DNA of 64,000 nt from Cryptomeria japonica. Taxonomy: Eukaryota; Streptophyta; Pinopsida; Cupressales; Cupressaceae. Below are positions 1-11,700 of the stretch, piece by piece. Position 1 is the stretch's first letter, and each line of letters opens with the position of its first letter. The position numbers were made by a program, and so were the translations under genes. The notes under the pieces were generated by a model that was not told the origin of the DNA, made no database searches, and saw nothing but the letters and a program-made list of their open reading frames with translations. The DNA lies in NCBI RefSeq assembly GCF_030272615.1, contig NC_081406.1, positions 214,554,997 to 214,618,996 of the forward strand, read 5' to 3'.

Positions 1-1510
1 AAGGAGAGGGGGAAGGAGAGGGATAGAGAGGGAAATTGGGAGAAGGAGAAATTGGGGATAGGAGAGGGGGGAGAGGGGGAGAGGGAGAGAAGGAGAGGGG
101 GAGGGAGATGGAGAGGGAGGGAGATTTGGAAAAGGAGAGATTAGGGAAATGAGAGGGGGAGAGGGAGGAGAGAGGGAGAGAAGGAGAGGGGGAGGGAGAG
201 AGGGAGATTGGGGAAAGAAGAGGGGGAGAGGGAGAGATGGAGAGGGAGAGAGTGAGATTGGAGAAAGGGGAGGTGGAGAGGGAGAGGGAGAGAGAGGGAG
301 ATTGGGGAAAGGAGAGGGGGAGAAGGGAGATGGAGAGAGGGAGAGGGAGAGAGCGAGATTGAGAAAAGGAGAGGGGGAGAGGGAGAGGGAGAGAGAGGGA
401 GAGAAAGTGAGATTTGGAAAAGGAGAGGGGTAGATGAAGAGAGGGAGGGGGAGGGGAGGGAAAAGGAGAGGTGGGTAGAGAGAGAGGAAGGGAGAGGGGA
501 GAGGGAGAGAGAGGGAGATTGGGAAAAGGAGAGGGAGAGAGGGAGGTAAAGGAGAGGGGGAGGGAGAGAGGGAGATTAGGGAAAGGAGAGGGGGAGAGGG
601 AGAGAGAGGGAGATTGGGAAAAGGAGAGGGAGAGAGGGAGAGAAGGAGAGGGGGAGGGAGAGAGGGAGAGGGAGAGGGAGAGAGTGAGATTGGGAAAAGG
701 AGAGGGGGAGGGAGAGGGAGAGAGATGGAGATTGGGAAAAGGAGATATTTGGGAAAGGAGAGGGGGGAGAGGGAGAGAAGGAGAGAATGAGAGGGGGAGG
801 GAGAGAGAGAGAGAGAGAGGAGAGAGAGAGGGAGATTGGGAAAGGAGATGGAGAGAGGGAGAGAAGGAGAGGGGGATGGAGGAGAGGGAGATTGGGGAAA
901 GGAGAGGGGGAGAGGGAGAGAGAGGGAGATTGGGAAAAGGAGATGGGGGAGAGGGAGAGAGGGAGGGGAGAGGAGAGAGGGAGGGAGGGGGAGGAGAGAG
1001 GGAGATTGGGAAAAGGAGAGGGGGATAGATAGAGGGAGAGAGAGGGAGATTGGGAAAAGGAGAGGGGGGAGAGGGAGAGAAGGAGAGGGGGAGGGAGAGA
1101 GGGAGATTGGGGAAAGGAGAGGGGGAGAGGGAGAGAGAAGGAGATTGGGAAAAGGAGGAGAAGGCGAGGGAGAGAGGAAGTTAGAGGGAGAGAGACGAAG
1201 ATTGGAAAAGAAGAGTGGGAGAGGGAAAGAGGAAGGGAGAGGGAGGGCTAAGATGGGGAGAGAGAGGGAGGAGAAAGAGAGATTTAAGATAATGAAAGGG
1301 GGGAGGGAGAGGAGGGAGAGGGAGAGGGAGGGGGGAGAGAAAGTGAGAGAAGGGGGAGAGAATGAGAATAGGATAGGATTATCTGTGTGTGTGCAAGTGT
1401 GTGTGTGGTGTGGTGTGTGTGTGTGTGTGAGTGAGAGAGAGAGAGAGAGAGGAGATGAGAGAGAGAGATGAGGTAGAGAGAGAACAAGAAGGAGAAAAGG
1501 GTGAGAGAAT
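1..1510. repeat. GA-rich polypurine minisatellite with TG/GA microsatellite end
   Basis: About 1.3 kb in which the plus strand is almost all G and A, built from degenerate units that recur every few tens of bases and contain GAGATTGGGAAAAGGAGAGG. A TG run (about 1,384-1,430) and a GA run (about 1,431-1,490) close it. The long frames here encode only Glu/Arg/Gly repeats and are not genes. Confidence 0.9.
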
Positions 1511-1629
1511 CAAATAAAAAGAGGTGTGAGGGGGAGAGAGATGAGATAGAACTCGAAGGAAGAGAATTAGGGCTCAGAAGTAGGGATGGGGGAAGTAAGA
1601 CGAGAGAGATAGGAAAAGAAGAGGTACAT

Positions 1630-1715
1630 GCATGTATACAAACATATATACATATATCTATATAAATATATGTATATATAACTATAGATATGCATATATA
1701 CATACATAAACACAT
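1630..1715. repeat. AT-rich TA/CA microsatellite
   Basis: Short degenerate run of TATA, CATA and ATAT words directly after the purine array. No coding signal. Confidence 0.6.
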
Positions 1716-1779
1716 ATTATCTAGGTATATCTAAAACATGTGTAGTAAATGCTAAGTTTATAAGCATACATTATTATGT

Positions 1780-1996
1780 CTTCATAACCCGTACGGGTTT
1801 TGTGAAACAAAAAAAAAAGTTTTTAGTTCTTCATAACCCGTATGGGTTTTGTGAAACAAAAAAAAAAAGTTTTTAGTTCTTCATAACCCATACGGGTTTT
1901 ATGAAACAAAAATAAAATTTCTAGTTCTTCATAACCCGTACGGGTTATTTAGAACTGCAAATAGTATTTTTGGTTCTTCAAAACCCATGCAGGTTT
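1780..1996. repeat. Five-copy tandem repeat carrying a 14-bp palindrome
   Basis: Five units of about 49 bp, each centred on AACCCGTACGGGTT or a one- or two-base variant (at 1,786, 1,835, 1,885, 1,933 and 1,982). Between palindromes lies a TTCTTCATA arm and an A-run followed by GTTTTTAG. Copies 1 and 4 are perfect palindromes and copy 5 is the most diverged. The source element is not recognised. Confidence 0.85.
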
Positions 1997-1999
1997 TGG

Positions 2000-2856
2000 C
2001 TTGGTAAGAGGGTTGGAAAACAACTCTAAGGCTTGCAAGCCCATTTCCCCCCCTTTGTTGTTCCTTTACACATTTTTTCATCCTCCACCATGATTTATTG
2101 ACTTCATCATCATCAAGTTTACAATTGATGAAGTCAGTATCTATAAAATTACCATAATAATCTCACACATCTTAGTTTTCTAACCATATAAATTTTTTAA
2201 TTTTTGGACAACATTAGCATACTAAACTTTAATTTTCTTTATCAGTGCCTTGACAACCCTCACAGACATATGTCTACCATTTTTTTAATAACTTTTGATA
2301 TACCTGACCAAATTTAAAACAATTTATATATTATTGTTCTACACTAGATTCTATACACTTTTTAAAAAAAAATTGCATTTTTGATTATTTTGATGCAAGT
2401 TATGCCCAGCACACGAATAGGTACCAAATTTTTAGGATGTGGTCACTTCCAAAAATCATAAAAAATAAAATACTCAATGAAAAATTACAAAACAATAAAC
2501 AACTTCTAGATCTCACTCTTACCTATCATCCTACCAAAGCTTTTTGCAAAATACTAAATCTAACTATATATTTTGTGTAGTGCACGAAAATAGCTATGTT
2601 ATATTTTTCTGAAAAAATTAGGAACAATTTTTCGTGCGTGAAAGGTTTGACCCTCTTAATCTTATCCAATTTTTTTTAAAAATAGTATTTTAGAAACTAG
2701 ATTCAGAGTAATACAATTCTTATTATTTTATCAACTCCTATTTTTGAGTGCATGACCTTCAAATAGCTCTTTGAAGTTCAGGTTTACCTGTTTTCAAAAA
2801 AGAAAAGAAAAGAAAAATTGGCCACTTATACCCCCTTTTTGTTCACCATCTTGATG
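2000..2856. other. Unassigned AT-rich DNA, probably transposon remnant
   Basis: No frame with recognisable protein similarity. The sequence is AT-rich, with poly-T and poly-A runs, and abuts the protease of E1 abruptly, so it probably belongs to another decayed element or to the truncation scar of E1. The gag gene and 5' LTR that E1 should have are not here. Confidence 0.4.
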
Positions 2857-3443
2857 CACTTAACCATTGAAAATGGATCAGGCCTAAATATATGTGCATT
2901 ACAATTGGTCACAACATTAGGATATGCGGTTGAATCAATAGACCCTACAAAAAGATAACCATAAAAGCCTATGATGATGCAGAGTGTTCTTCAAAAGGAG
3001 CAGTTGTGTTACCAATTCGAGTGGGCCCAGTGGTGAAGCATATCATATTTCAAGTTCTACACCTTCCTCTACCATATAATTTATTGTTAGGAAGACCTTG
3101 GATACACGCCATGCAAGCCGTTCCATCCACCTATCACCAGTGTATCAATTTCCCTCATAACGGTGTAGAAATTACAATCCTTGGTGATGCAAATCCATTT
3201 GCATATTGTCACAATATCAACCATCAGCCAGAGATTACTATTCCCAACAATAGAGAAGCTATCCCATCCACATCATATGTTAGTCCAGCCTCTCTTTCCA
3301 GTTCAAACACCACTATACCAAAGGAAGAGAAGCTAAAAATGAAAATGGCAGAGGAAGGTCCTGGGGAATACAATCTAAGCCAACTCTTTTGTGCTGGGCA
3401 ACTACCCACTTCCCCTAGAACTCATGGTAAGCCTCAAAGGTGA
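2857..3443 (+). pseudogene. E1 retropepsin-like protease (degraded)
   Basis: Aspartic protease of the polyprotein. The active-site region reads IENGSGLNICALQLV at about 2,866-2,910, where D-T/S-G would be expected, so the catalytic Asp appears replaced by Asn. A frameshift near 2,955 is followed by the frame with LPIRVGPVVKHIIFQV and the flap and C-terminal part LLGRPWIHAMQAVPSTYHQC. The same block is found in E2 on the minus strand at 41,046-41,430. The frame opens at a GTG only because the real start lies upstream and is lost. It would process Gag-Pol in the particle; this copy cannot. Confidence 0.8.
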
Positions 3444-3476
3444 CTTAAAGAACCACTGGTCAAGCTAGCATGCACT

Positions 3477-3780
3477 TTGGTGCCTTTTATCATTGGAAAG
3501 AGTCAAGAAGAGGAGACCAGAGATGAGGACTTAGCAGAATGGATCTATAAAGACCCTATCACCATAGAAATCCCACAAGCTAAGCTTCCCACAGATCAAT
3601 ATGGCAAAGGCCTTACCATTATGCAAAGAATGGGCTATGATGGTAAAAGTGCTTTGGGACCTTGCAAGCATGGACTACATGAGCTATAGTTATAACCTGA
3701 ATTAAAGCCTAAAGATAACACTAGATTAGGCTTTCAAAAGGAGGCTCTTCCTAAGCTTAGATTCAAAAGGAAACCCAACA
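3477..3780 (+). pseudogene. E1 G-patch-like segment between protease and RT
   Basis: After a short break the frame contains GKGLTIMQRMGYDGKSALG (about 3,603-3,660), followed further on by LGF. This matches the glycine spacing of G-patch domains, short RNA-associated segments also known downstream of betaretroviral proteases. E2 has the same feature at 40,540-40,690, so it is a family trait. A stop follows at about 3,687. Confidence 0.6.
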
Positions 3781-3789
3781 AAACTCTAT

Positions 3790-4757
3790 ATCATCCTACT
3801 ACTCTAAAGAGGCCACCCTTGATTATATTAGAAGCACCAAGAACCACACCAACTTCCCTAATGAGGCTAAGAATCCCATCAATACCATCCACAACACCAA
3901 TCATACCACCAATCAAACCAACAACCCCATCAGCAGTAGCAACCGCATCAACAACACCATTAGCAGTATCAGAACCCCTAACAGTATTGACAACACTGAT
4001 AATTCTATCAGAAACAATAGATTCAACAACACCGATACTCCTAGTATCAGATTCATTGATCCCAATAATCCTCCCCACAGCACCAACCATTCAATCTCCA
4101 AAGGTACATCAACTGATTACGCCTGCAGTGTTTAACTCAAAAGATATCCTGGTTTGGTATAGTAATCAGATGTTGGAAAGTGACTCAAAGACTGACTCAC
4201 ATGAGTGGGAATTTGATTCCATACATCTCAATACTTCAAATGAGGAAGATGCATGTCCACCTCCACTTCGTAAATAAATCCCTGTTTACGGAGAAGCAAA
4301 GATCAAAACCTCTTGGGTTCTTGAACTAGAAACACCTTCCATAGACCCTACATCACATCTTGCACCTGATTCTGATAGGGAGAGTACCATCAAAGACCTT
4401 CACCATAATGTCTTAACCCTCACTGACATATCTTATGAACTTAACCTGATCAATGAGGTAATGCCCATTATCCATCCTAAACTCATCAAATGGAACCAAC
4501 CAGATCCCCCATGCCTTGATCAATTCCAAAACTATGATGTGATCATTAACTTTTTGGAACTATGGGATAACATACCAAGCAAGGATCACAAAGATGGATT
4601 CACCATTGAACTTAATAGCACAACATACTTTGGGACAGATGCCAAACCTTACAGCTGCAAAAATATCACAATAAAACATGGATTTTCTAGTGAAAACCAC
4701 ACTGTGGCACTATTTGATCCCAAAAAAATAAAAAAAAAGAGTGTATCCAATGATTAA
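3790..4757 (+). pseudogene. E1 protease-RT linker, Asn/Thr-rich then acidic
   Basis: Between G-patch and RT lies a low-complexity stretch (about 3,840-4,100) rich in AAC/ACC/ATC words. In one frame it reads as an Asn/Thr-rich linker and in another as Thr/Pro/Ile. It continues as a hydrophilic segment (HEWEFDSIHLNTSNEEDAC, stop near 4,275) and then an uninterrupted frame 4,461-4,757 ending in a Lys-rich run. It is linker in the polyprotein, not a separate gene. The matching region of E2 is where the chromovirus inserted. Confidence 0.55.
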
Positions 4758-4849
4758 AACCTCTCTAAGGAACCTATGGATGAAAGGTTTGACATCCTCC
4801 CCTCTAGTACAAATCAGGAATGATCAATGATACTTATTGAGGAAACAAA

Positions 4850-5800
4850 AGAATTCAATGTGGGGACCCAGGAGGCTCCTCACCAAATACATCGGGCATC
4901 TCTTTTAACTTTAGAGGAACAACCTAAGTTTGTAGAATTCTTCTAGAAGTGTCAGATCAACTTTGCATGGTCATATGCTGACATGCCTGGTCTCGATCCT
5001 GATTTGGTCATGCATCACCTCACTATGGTAGAAGGAACTAAACCATTAAAACATAAGCTTTGCAAGATGCACCCCCAGATTGTGGTACTAGTCAAAGCAA
5101 AACTTAAGAAACTCCTGGATGTTGGTTTTATTAGACCAATTGATTATGCAGATTGCATATCCAACATTATACCTATCGGAAAACCAAATGGGGGCATCCA
5201 TATCTGTACTAACTTTAGAGATCTAAACAAAGCATGTCCTAAAGATGACTTTCCCCTACCAAACATTGACATGATCGTGGACCTAACAACATGACATGCC
5301 ATGCTTTCTCTTATGGATGGCTTTTCAGGGTACAACCAGATAAAGATCGCTCTAGAGGATCAACACAAGACTCCCTTCACATGTCCATGGGGAACATACT
5401 GTTGGAATGTAATGCCTTTTGGTCTAAAGAATGTAGGGGCGACCTATGAAAGAGCAATGAACACCATCTTTTATGATACGATGCATACCATAATGGAGGA
5501 TTATGTTGATGACTTACTGGAAAATCCATTAACAAGAGAAGGTCATATGGAAATATTAGATAAAATCTTTGACATACTAGAACAATATCATGTTTAACTC
5601 AACCTAAAGAAATATATCTTTGGAGTAACCTCGAGGAAGCTTCTAGGATACATTGTCTTAAGCAAAGGCATTGAGGTCAATCCTGTAAAGGTCAAAGCAA
5701 TCATGGACATGCCACCTCCAAGGAACATTAGTTAGCTAAGGATATTACAAGGGCAGTTACAATCCATCCAAAGATTCATTGCACAACTAGCAGATAAGTG
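4850..5800 (+). pseudogene. E1 reverse transcriptase (degraded)
   Basis: RNA-dependent DNA polymerase of the element. Visible are the N-terminal LLDVGFIRPIDYADCISNII, then PNGGIHICTNFRDLNKACPK, DFPLPNIDMIVDLTT, a stop at about 5,292, FSGYNQIKI, MPFGLKNVGATYERAMN and an intact YVDD box at 5,502-5,513. The connection region (GVTSRKLLGYIVLSKGIEVN) follows a stop at about 5,596. At least three stops interrupt it. The wording is close to other plant Tat elements. Confidence 0.85.
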
Positions 5801-6290
5801 TCATCCCTTTACACACCTGTTACACAAAAACATCCGCTTTCAATGGGATGCTAGATGCCAACAAGCATTCGAGATGCTTAAGGACTATCTCATGAATGCA
5901 CTGTTGTTGATATCACTAGATCAAAGTAGACCTCTATTACTCTATATTTCAGCTACTAATATAGCATTGGGAGTACTACGGGCACAACATAATGCATAAG
6001 GGAAAGAGTGTGTTGTATACTATATCTCTTGCACACTAGTCGGCTATGAACTCAATTACACACCTATTGAGTGATCTTGCCTAGTAGTAATCTTGACAAC
6101 CACTAAACTGAGGCACTACCTGTTGACACATAAATTACAACTCATTGCTAAGATTGATCCACTAAGGTACTTACTCAACAAAGAAGCATTGATAGGTCGC
6201 TTGGCCAAATGGGTGATGATTCTGAGTGAATTTGACATCAAGTATGTGGACCGTAAGGCTATTAAAGGCCAAGTTATTGCAGATTAGTTG
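5800..6290 (+). pseudogene. E1 RNase H (RT-linked, degraded)
   Basis: Follows RT directly. Recognisable pieces are FQWDARCQQAFEMLKDYL, then the RNase H core with a degraded ISATN box, ELNYTPIE and LTHKLQLIAKIDPLRYLL, ending in a tether segment AKWVMILSEFDIKYVDRKAI. Stops occur near 5,997, 6,072 and 6,285. It would degrade the RNA of RNA:DNA hybrids during reverse transcription. Confidence 0.75.
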
Positions 6291-6349
6291 GCTGATGCAC
6301 CCCTCATAGGTGATCATCCTCTTGTTTCCAATTTTCCTAATGAAGAGAT

Positions 6350-6765
6350 CTTTATGATCATAGCAACACAACCATGGAAGCTCTACTTTGATGGTTCCTA
6401 TACTAGGCATGGCTCGAGGGCAGGCATTCTGTTTATTACACCTCAAGGTGACAACATCCCAAAGTCTTACAGGCTAACTTTTCCATGTACAGACAACATA
6501 GCAGAATATGAGGCCCTGATCACCTGACTTAGACTAGCCATACAATGGAAATTGAAAGAGCTACAGATATATGGTGACTCCCAACTGGTCATCCAAGAAG
6601 TCACAGATGAATATCAGACCAAGGATGATAAACTCATGTCGTACATGCAAATGGTGGATAGTTTAAAAGCATCATTTACAAATATCAGCTTTGAGAAGAT
6701 ACCCAGAGATTAGAATCAAGTTGCTGATGCCATGGCTACCATTGCATCTCTCCTAGATCTTCCAT
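6350..6765 (+). pseudogene. E1 second (archaeal-type) RNase H
   Basis: A second RNase H fold follows the first: LYFDGSYTRHGSRAGILF, then AEYEALIT, and after one stop LQIYGDSQLVIQEVTDEYQ and NQVADAMATIASLLDLP. The D...E...D positions are present. Two tandem RNase H domains in pol characterise the Tat lineage, so this block is the main reason for placing E1 and E2 there. E2 carries the counterpart at 30,480-30,790. Confidence 0.8.
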
Positions 6766-6839
6766 AGAATTCAACATGCTACGAGTTCTTGGTAGAACAA
6801 CTTTGGATTCTTGCTTATGATATCCCCGAATCTGAGATG

Positions 6840-8120
6840 ATATGTCACCTTGTCGGTTTTGATTCCCTATGGTACGGTGAGTTCTACACCTACCTCCACA
6901 ATCAAACATTTCCTCCTAACTAATCGAATAACCAACACAAAACCTTCATTCCCCAAACTGCTCGATACACCATCATTGTTGAAACCCTATACCGACGTAG
7001 TCTTGATGGTACTCTCCTTCAATTTCTGGAAAAAGATGAGACAACAAAGGCTTTGGAAGAGGTACATGAAGGAATTTATGGGACTCACTCAAGTGGTCCT
7101 TCCTTAGAAAAGAAGATCATGCATGTCGGATACTATTGGTCGTCCATGGAAAAAGACTCCTACTATTTTGTCAGAAAATGAAAGAAATGCCAGGTTCATG
7201 GAGACTTGATACATGCACTAGCACAGGAATTGCAACCAATCACAACACCATGGCCCTTTTGTCAATGGGGACTTGACCTTGTGGGTAATATTCATCCATC
7301 TTCATCCAATGGCCACAAATTCATTATTACCGCCACCGAATACTTGACAAAGTGGATCAAAGTTGTTCCACTTACCCAAGTCACTGGAAAGAAGATCGCC
7401 TCATTCATCCTTAATTACATCATTTTTTGGTATGATGTATCCATCTCCATCATCACAAATAACAGGCTTCCTTTCAAAAAATTAGGATGTCCGTGAGCTC
7501 TGTTAGAAGTTTCACATCCAACACCACTTTTCCACTCTCTATTACCCACAAGGAAATGGTTAGGCTAAAGCATCAGACAAAAACATATTGAGAATCCTCA
7601 AGAAGACAGTCAATGATGCCGACCGTGATTGGCACGTTCAATTAAATCCAGCACTATGGGCATATCAAACTAGCATTCGAACCCCTACATGTGCAACTCC
7701 CTACTCACTGGTCTATGGTGCAGAAGCCATCCTTCCTATTGAGGTCGAGATACCATCTTTATGGGTTTCCTTGCATAATTTGATAGATGATGAAGCATAC
7801 TGAGTCTCTCATCTTCAAGACTTGGAACTACTTGATGAAAGGCGACAAGCTACATACAACCACCTTAAAGCCTATCAACAATGCATGAGAAGAAGTTATA
7901 ATCATCAAGTTAGACCTCGTACATTTGAGCTAGGTGATCTTGTTCTTAGAGAGAATCCTCGTAACCAACCAAACAAAGAACATCAGGGAAAGTTTGAATC
8001 AAACTAGTTGGTCCATATGTTATAACTGTTGTATTTGGGTATGGGGTATATTAGTTGGCTACATCAAAAGGAGAACCGCTAGCAGATCCGATCAACAACA
8101 TGCACCTCAAATTGTTTCAT
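6840..8120 (+). pseudogene. E1 integrase (degraded)
   Basis: The zinc-binding H-H-C-C part is at about 7,060-7,190 (VHEGIYGTHSSG, then KKCQVHG after a stop). The catalytic core has CQWGLDLVGNI, TKWIKVVPLTQVTGKKIASF and IITNNRLPFKK. The second catalytic Asp is Asn here (TNN for TDN), and the Glu region reads GNG-stop-AKASDK, so the Glu is Lys. The C-terminal part runs from RILKKTVNDADRDWHVQL to LGDLVLRENPRNQ. It ends near 8,110 after a DPINNMHL-like tail. No chromodomain follows, unlike the chromoviruses in the window. Confidence 0.8.
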
Positions 8121-9240
8121 ACATAAGTTTTATAGGGCATCAGGCTCCAATACATACCAAAAAGAACACCAAAAACATTCAGATAAATGTCCTAAAAAAA
8201 AAACAAAAAAATCAAAATAGTAAAGAATAATCATGCATCCAAACGGTGGACAACCACTCCGGTTGCACCTTGGGTAAGTGCGATGGTGAAAACCTAGCAT
8301 ACACGTGCCACTTGTAAAGGCTATGGCTTCATTGTTTTTTAGACTTGTTGCAATCACATCCATTGCATCCATTCATCCATCATTCAAACCATGGCTTGTT
8401 ATTGATCTGAAATCAGGGTTAGAACTTTGTGCGTCCTACATCCTTCTTTTCATAGTAATATCTAAACTGGGGACAATTGTCTTAAACCTATTGATGGAAG
8501 TGGATTCTGTATTATTTGTGACTCATTGAGTTCTTCATTCAAAACTGTCTCACAAAATCCAAAAATATTCAAAAACACTCACAAAATCCAAAAACATCAT
8601 AAAACACCAAAAATCAATCAAAAAAATGGCAACACATAGTATCCTCTGTACATACACATCGCCACAGACATCAAACAAACATTTTGAGCTTATTAAATGA
8701 TGATCACTGATAAAATCAACCAAACAATCAACACAAGTACACACAATTGTCTTAACAAGGATGCATCCTTCCTTACCAAAATAAAGACAAGATAACATTT
8801 TCTTTGACAAGAAAATTTTGTTTAAGCTATCAAGTACTTGGTCAGTTTGATAAGTTATTTATTTATTTATATCAGGTTCCTATACTACTCTGGGATATCC
8901 ACAAGTGATTAGAGTAGCCATGATGGTTTCTAAGTATTGTTTGTTTATCATCTGTGAATTGTTCCAATGAAGTTCTGGGGTATGTACTAATGGTATCTAT
9001 GTAGGAAGTTCACTAAGCTATGTGATCCTATGCAAAAATATAGTCATGGATCACTATGGCTTGTTGACTAAAGTGTATACCTCGATCATCTACACATGAA
9101 CTAGAATGGACTGTCCATCATGTTTTCTCTATGCTGCTTTCTTACAGGTACAATGCTCCAAACTTGGTTTCTATTGCCTCATCCAAGATTGATACTACCA
9201 TTGCTCAATGATGAAAAATAAAGCGCTATGGATCGTCGTT
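8120..9240. other. E1 post-pol spacer: A-rich region and short repeats
   Basis: Directly after integrase comes an A-rich block (8,155-8,225). Then comes GGTGAAAACCTAG (about 8,286), a word found at the same position after integrase in E2. A run of CAAAATCCAAAAA words (8,550-8,630) forms a short degenerate tandem repeat. No gene is visible. In Tat elements this is the 3' untranslated region, known to vary fast. Confidence 0.5.
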
Positions 9241-10690
9241 TCATCTTATCTGTTTATATTGCATTTCGTTGCATATCACCCATCCATTTGATCATTCATT
9301 ATTCATATTTATGGTTTTGTATGCAAGTGTGAACAAGTTAAAATACGAGAAGTTATTTAATATGAATTGGTCTTGGATACAATCATGACGGAATTCTCTG
9401 ATGCATCATTAGTACATCATACAATTTCTCACCAACTTGCATTCATCTATCATGAACACATGGCATTATCATTCCATTACATTTAGTTGCATTTAAATGC
9501 ATCTAGTTCATTATTATTTACTTGCATGTAGGTTCATTACATCCATTTTAGATATTCATTTAAGTGCATCTAATATCATTTAGTCCCATTCATTGTCATT
9601 TACTTACATTATCACCCTTACATTATCATTTCATCATTGCAAAATAAAGGCATTTAGATTCATTTGTATAAATTTCCAATCATTTCATTTACTTCCATTA
9701 TTAGCCATTAACGTACATTCCTTTAGTCATCTAGGTACAGTTAGATGTCTTTTTAATAATTCAAAATCATTCATCATCATTTAAGTTTGTTTACAATACA
9801 TTCATCTAGATTCATTTAGTTGCATTAATTTGCATTTATCTATCTATTAGTCAAGTACATTCATCTATCCATCTAGTATATTATTATACTCATTCATTTC
9901 ATTCTCATCTTAAAAAAATTGATCTGGATTCATTAAGATGTATTCATTATCCTTTTAATTGCATTAAGGTGTAGTTATTCATTATCCCTTAGTTGCATTT
10001 ATTTGCATTATCATTTCACTTAGTCATGATTTAAGTCATTTAGAATCATAGCATAAAAATTTATCTCAACATTTGTTTATTCATTTTTACAAGTGCATTA
10101 ATTTAAGATCATCACATAAACATTTGAATCACCATTTGTTTATCCATTTTGCATTCATTTTTAATCATCTTTGAACATTTGCATAAACCATTCGATTCAT
10201 TACATTTTCATCTTACAAAAACACACAACTGCATATCATCATTTCATCAACATAAACACAAGTACTATCTATCTCATAGTCAACATCATTCATTCATCAT
10301 TTTGCATACATCATCATCATGGCATTATATACATAAAGCATTACAATAATGCATCATACATATATTAACCTACATCTACATGTTAGCATCACATTCATAA
10401 ACATGCATATACACAACATACAATCTTCATCATACACATATAGAAACAATTTCATCAACATATACATCTAGCAAGTAAAAACATCCATCTAAGCATAAAT
10501 CATAAATCATCATCCTGCATAAATACATACATATCATCAACATGCATATCATCACAAAATATGGGATCTCCTCATATATCACATCATATATCATCTCGCA
10601 AAAACATACATGTATCAGAGTACAGTGATGTAAAAAATATCGGCTACCAAGAGCCATCCAAGTCATAGTCAAAAATGAAAATGTAATAAA
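9240..10690. repeat. Low-complexity CATTCATTT / TGATGAATG region of E1
   Basis: About 1.4 kb of degenerate CATT, CATTTAGTTGCATT and CATCAT words on the plus strand (TGATG words on the minus). It lies just past the 3' end of the antisense PMD gene. E2 has a TGATG-rich stretch at the same relative position (26,500-27,050), so it is probably the 3' flank of the PMD gene rather than a random satellite. Confidence 0.6.
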
Positions 10691-10699
10691 ATACATAAA

Positions 10700-11700
10700 T
10701 CTCTCTCAAATGGCACTCTGGCCAGATGTTTCACCCCCATCACCCCCTGCTCCACCACTACTCCCTGCACCACCCACACTATCTCATCGTGGAGGACCCA
10801 TAACACCACCACTTCTCTGCATCCTCTGAGACCGCTCTAATCTCACCCGATGTATGTGTGAATAGCTTAGTGCCCACTGACTGGATGGCACCGCCTATTA
10901 AATTAAACCCCACCAATAATCTATCTCCATCTGAGCCCACCGTATCTCCCTCAAAACCTCCCTAGTAGGACCCTGTGCTCCTGCCACAACTCGTACTCTA
11001 TCTTGCAACTCCCTCAATCTCTCCACCCCATCATCTCTCTCTTGCAACACTATAGTCAACTCTGACTCCCATGCAAACAGCTAAGCATCTCTAGCTGCAA
11101 TCTCTGCCTCACACTCCTCCACCCATGCCTTGGTTGCTGTAAGTTGAGTCTACATATATACTAGCATATGCTCCCACAGATCTAATCCTCCCATCCCCAT
11201 AGGATCCTCTCCTCCACATTTAGCTCCCTCTCCTCCACCAGTAGCTCCCTCTCCCATATCAATAGGTTCCTCTCCCTCCCCCATATCCCTGCGACCTAAT
11301 TTGACTCCTCCCTTAATCAAAGGACCCTATGACCTTTGTAATGGCTCCTCTCCTCTCCCTCTCCATTGTAACCATCCTCCTCCACCTCCCCCACCTCCAA
11401 ATCCACCACCACGACCCCCTCCACCTCCACCTCCTCCTCCTCCAAAACCTCCACCACTACCTCCCCCACCACCTCCTCCTTCGTCACCTCTACCTACTCC
11501 TCCTACTCCTCTGCCTCCTCTCCTCTATTTGTATCTCCTATCATCCTCAAATGATGGTATCGGCTCAGCTAGATCTGAAATGCGTGGAAACAGATGTGTG
11601 GTATGATACTACGTGTACTCCTCTATCACTCCTGCATCCATAATCCCAACCTCATATGCCATGGTCTCGCCTATAAATTCCAGAACTCAGCTAAGGCCTG
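10700..11700 (-). pseudogene. PMD1 C-terminal part: Gly-rich and coiled-coil tail
   Basis: Read on the minus strand this continues the PMD gene. From 11,700 it passes an acidic stretch, a Gly-rich run of about 45 residues (about 11,490-11,360), then a helical Glu/Arg/Leu-rich stretch with heptad-like spacing (about 11,060-10,930) and a Gly/Ser end near 10,720. The + copy at 25,660-26,440 has the same order and a similar 3' flank with TTCATTTTTGA. Several stops interrupt it. The proline-rich frame on the plus strand is its shadow. Confidence 0.5.

Noticed and set aside
149-1471. Long open frames of Glu/Arg/Gly repeats in the first 1.5 kb
   Set aside because: They are translations of a GA-rich repeat in several frames; no protein character beyond the repeat.
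1780-1996. CRISPR-like array
   Set aside because: Regular spacing with palindromes, but the spacers are nearly identical to each other and this is plant nuclear DNA; it is an ordinary tandem repeat.
3791-4101. Hydrophobic minus-strand frames opposite the E1 linker
   Set aside because: They mirror a low-complexity AAC/ACC stretch of the plus-strand polyprotein.
11301-11643. Proline-rich open frames on the plus strand
   Set aside because: Shadow of the Gly-rich part of the PMD1 gene on the minus strand, with two overlapping frames both open because of the CCN repeat.
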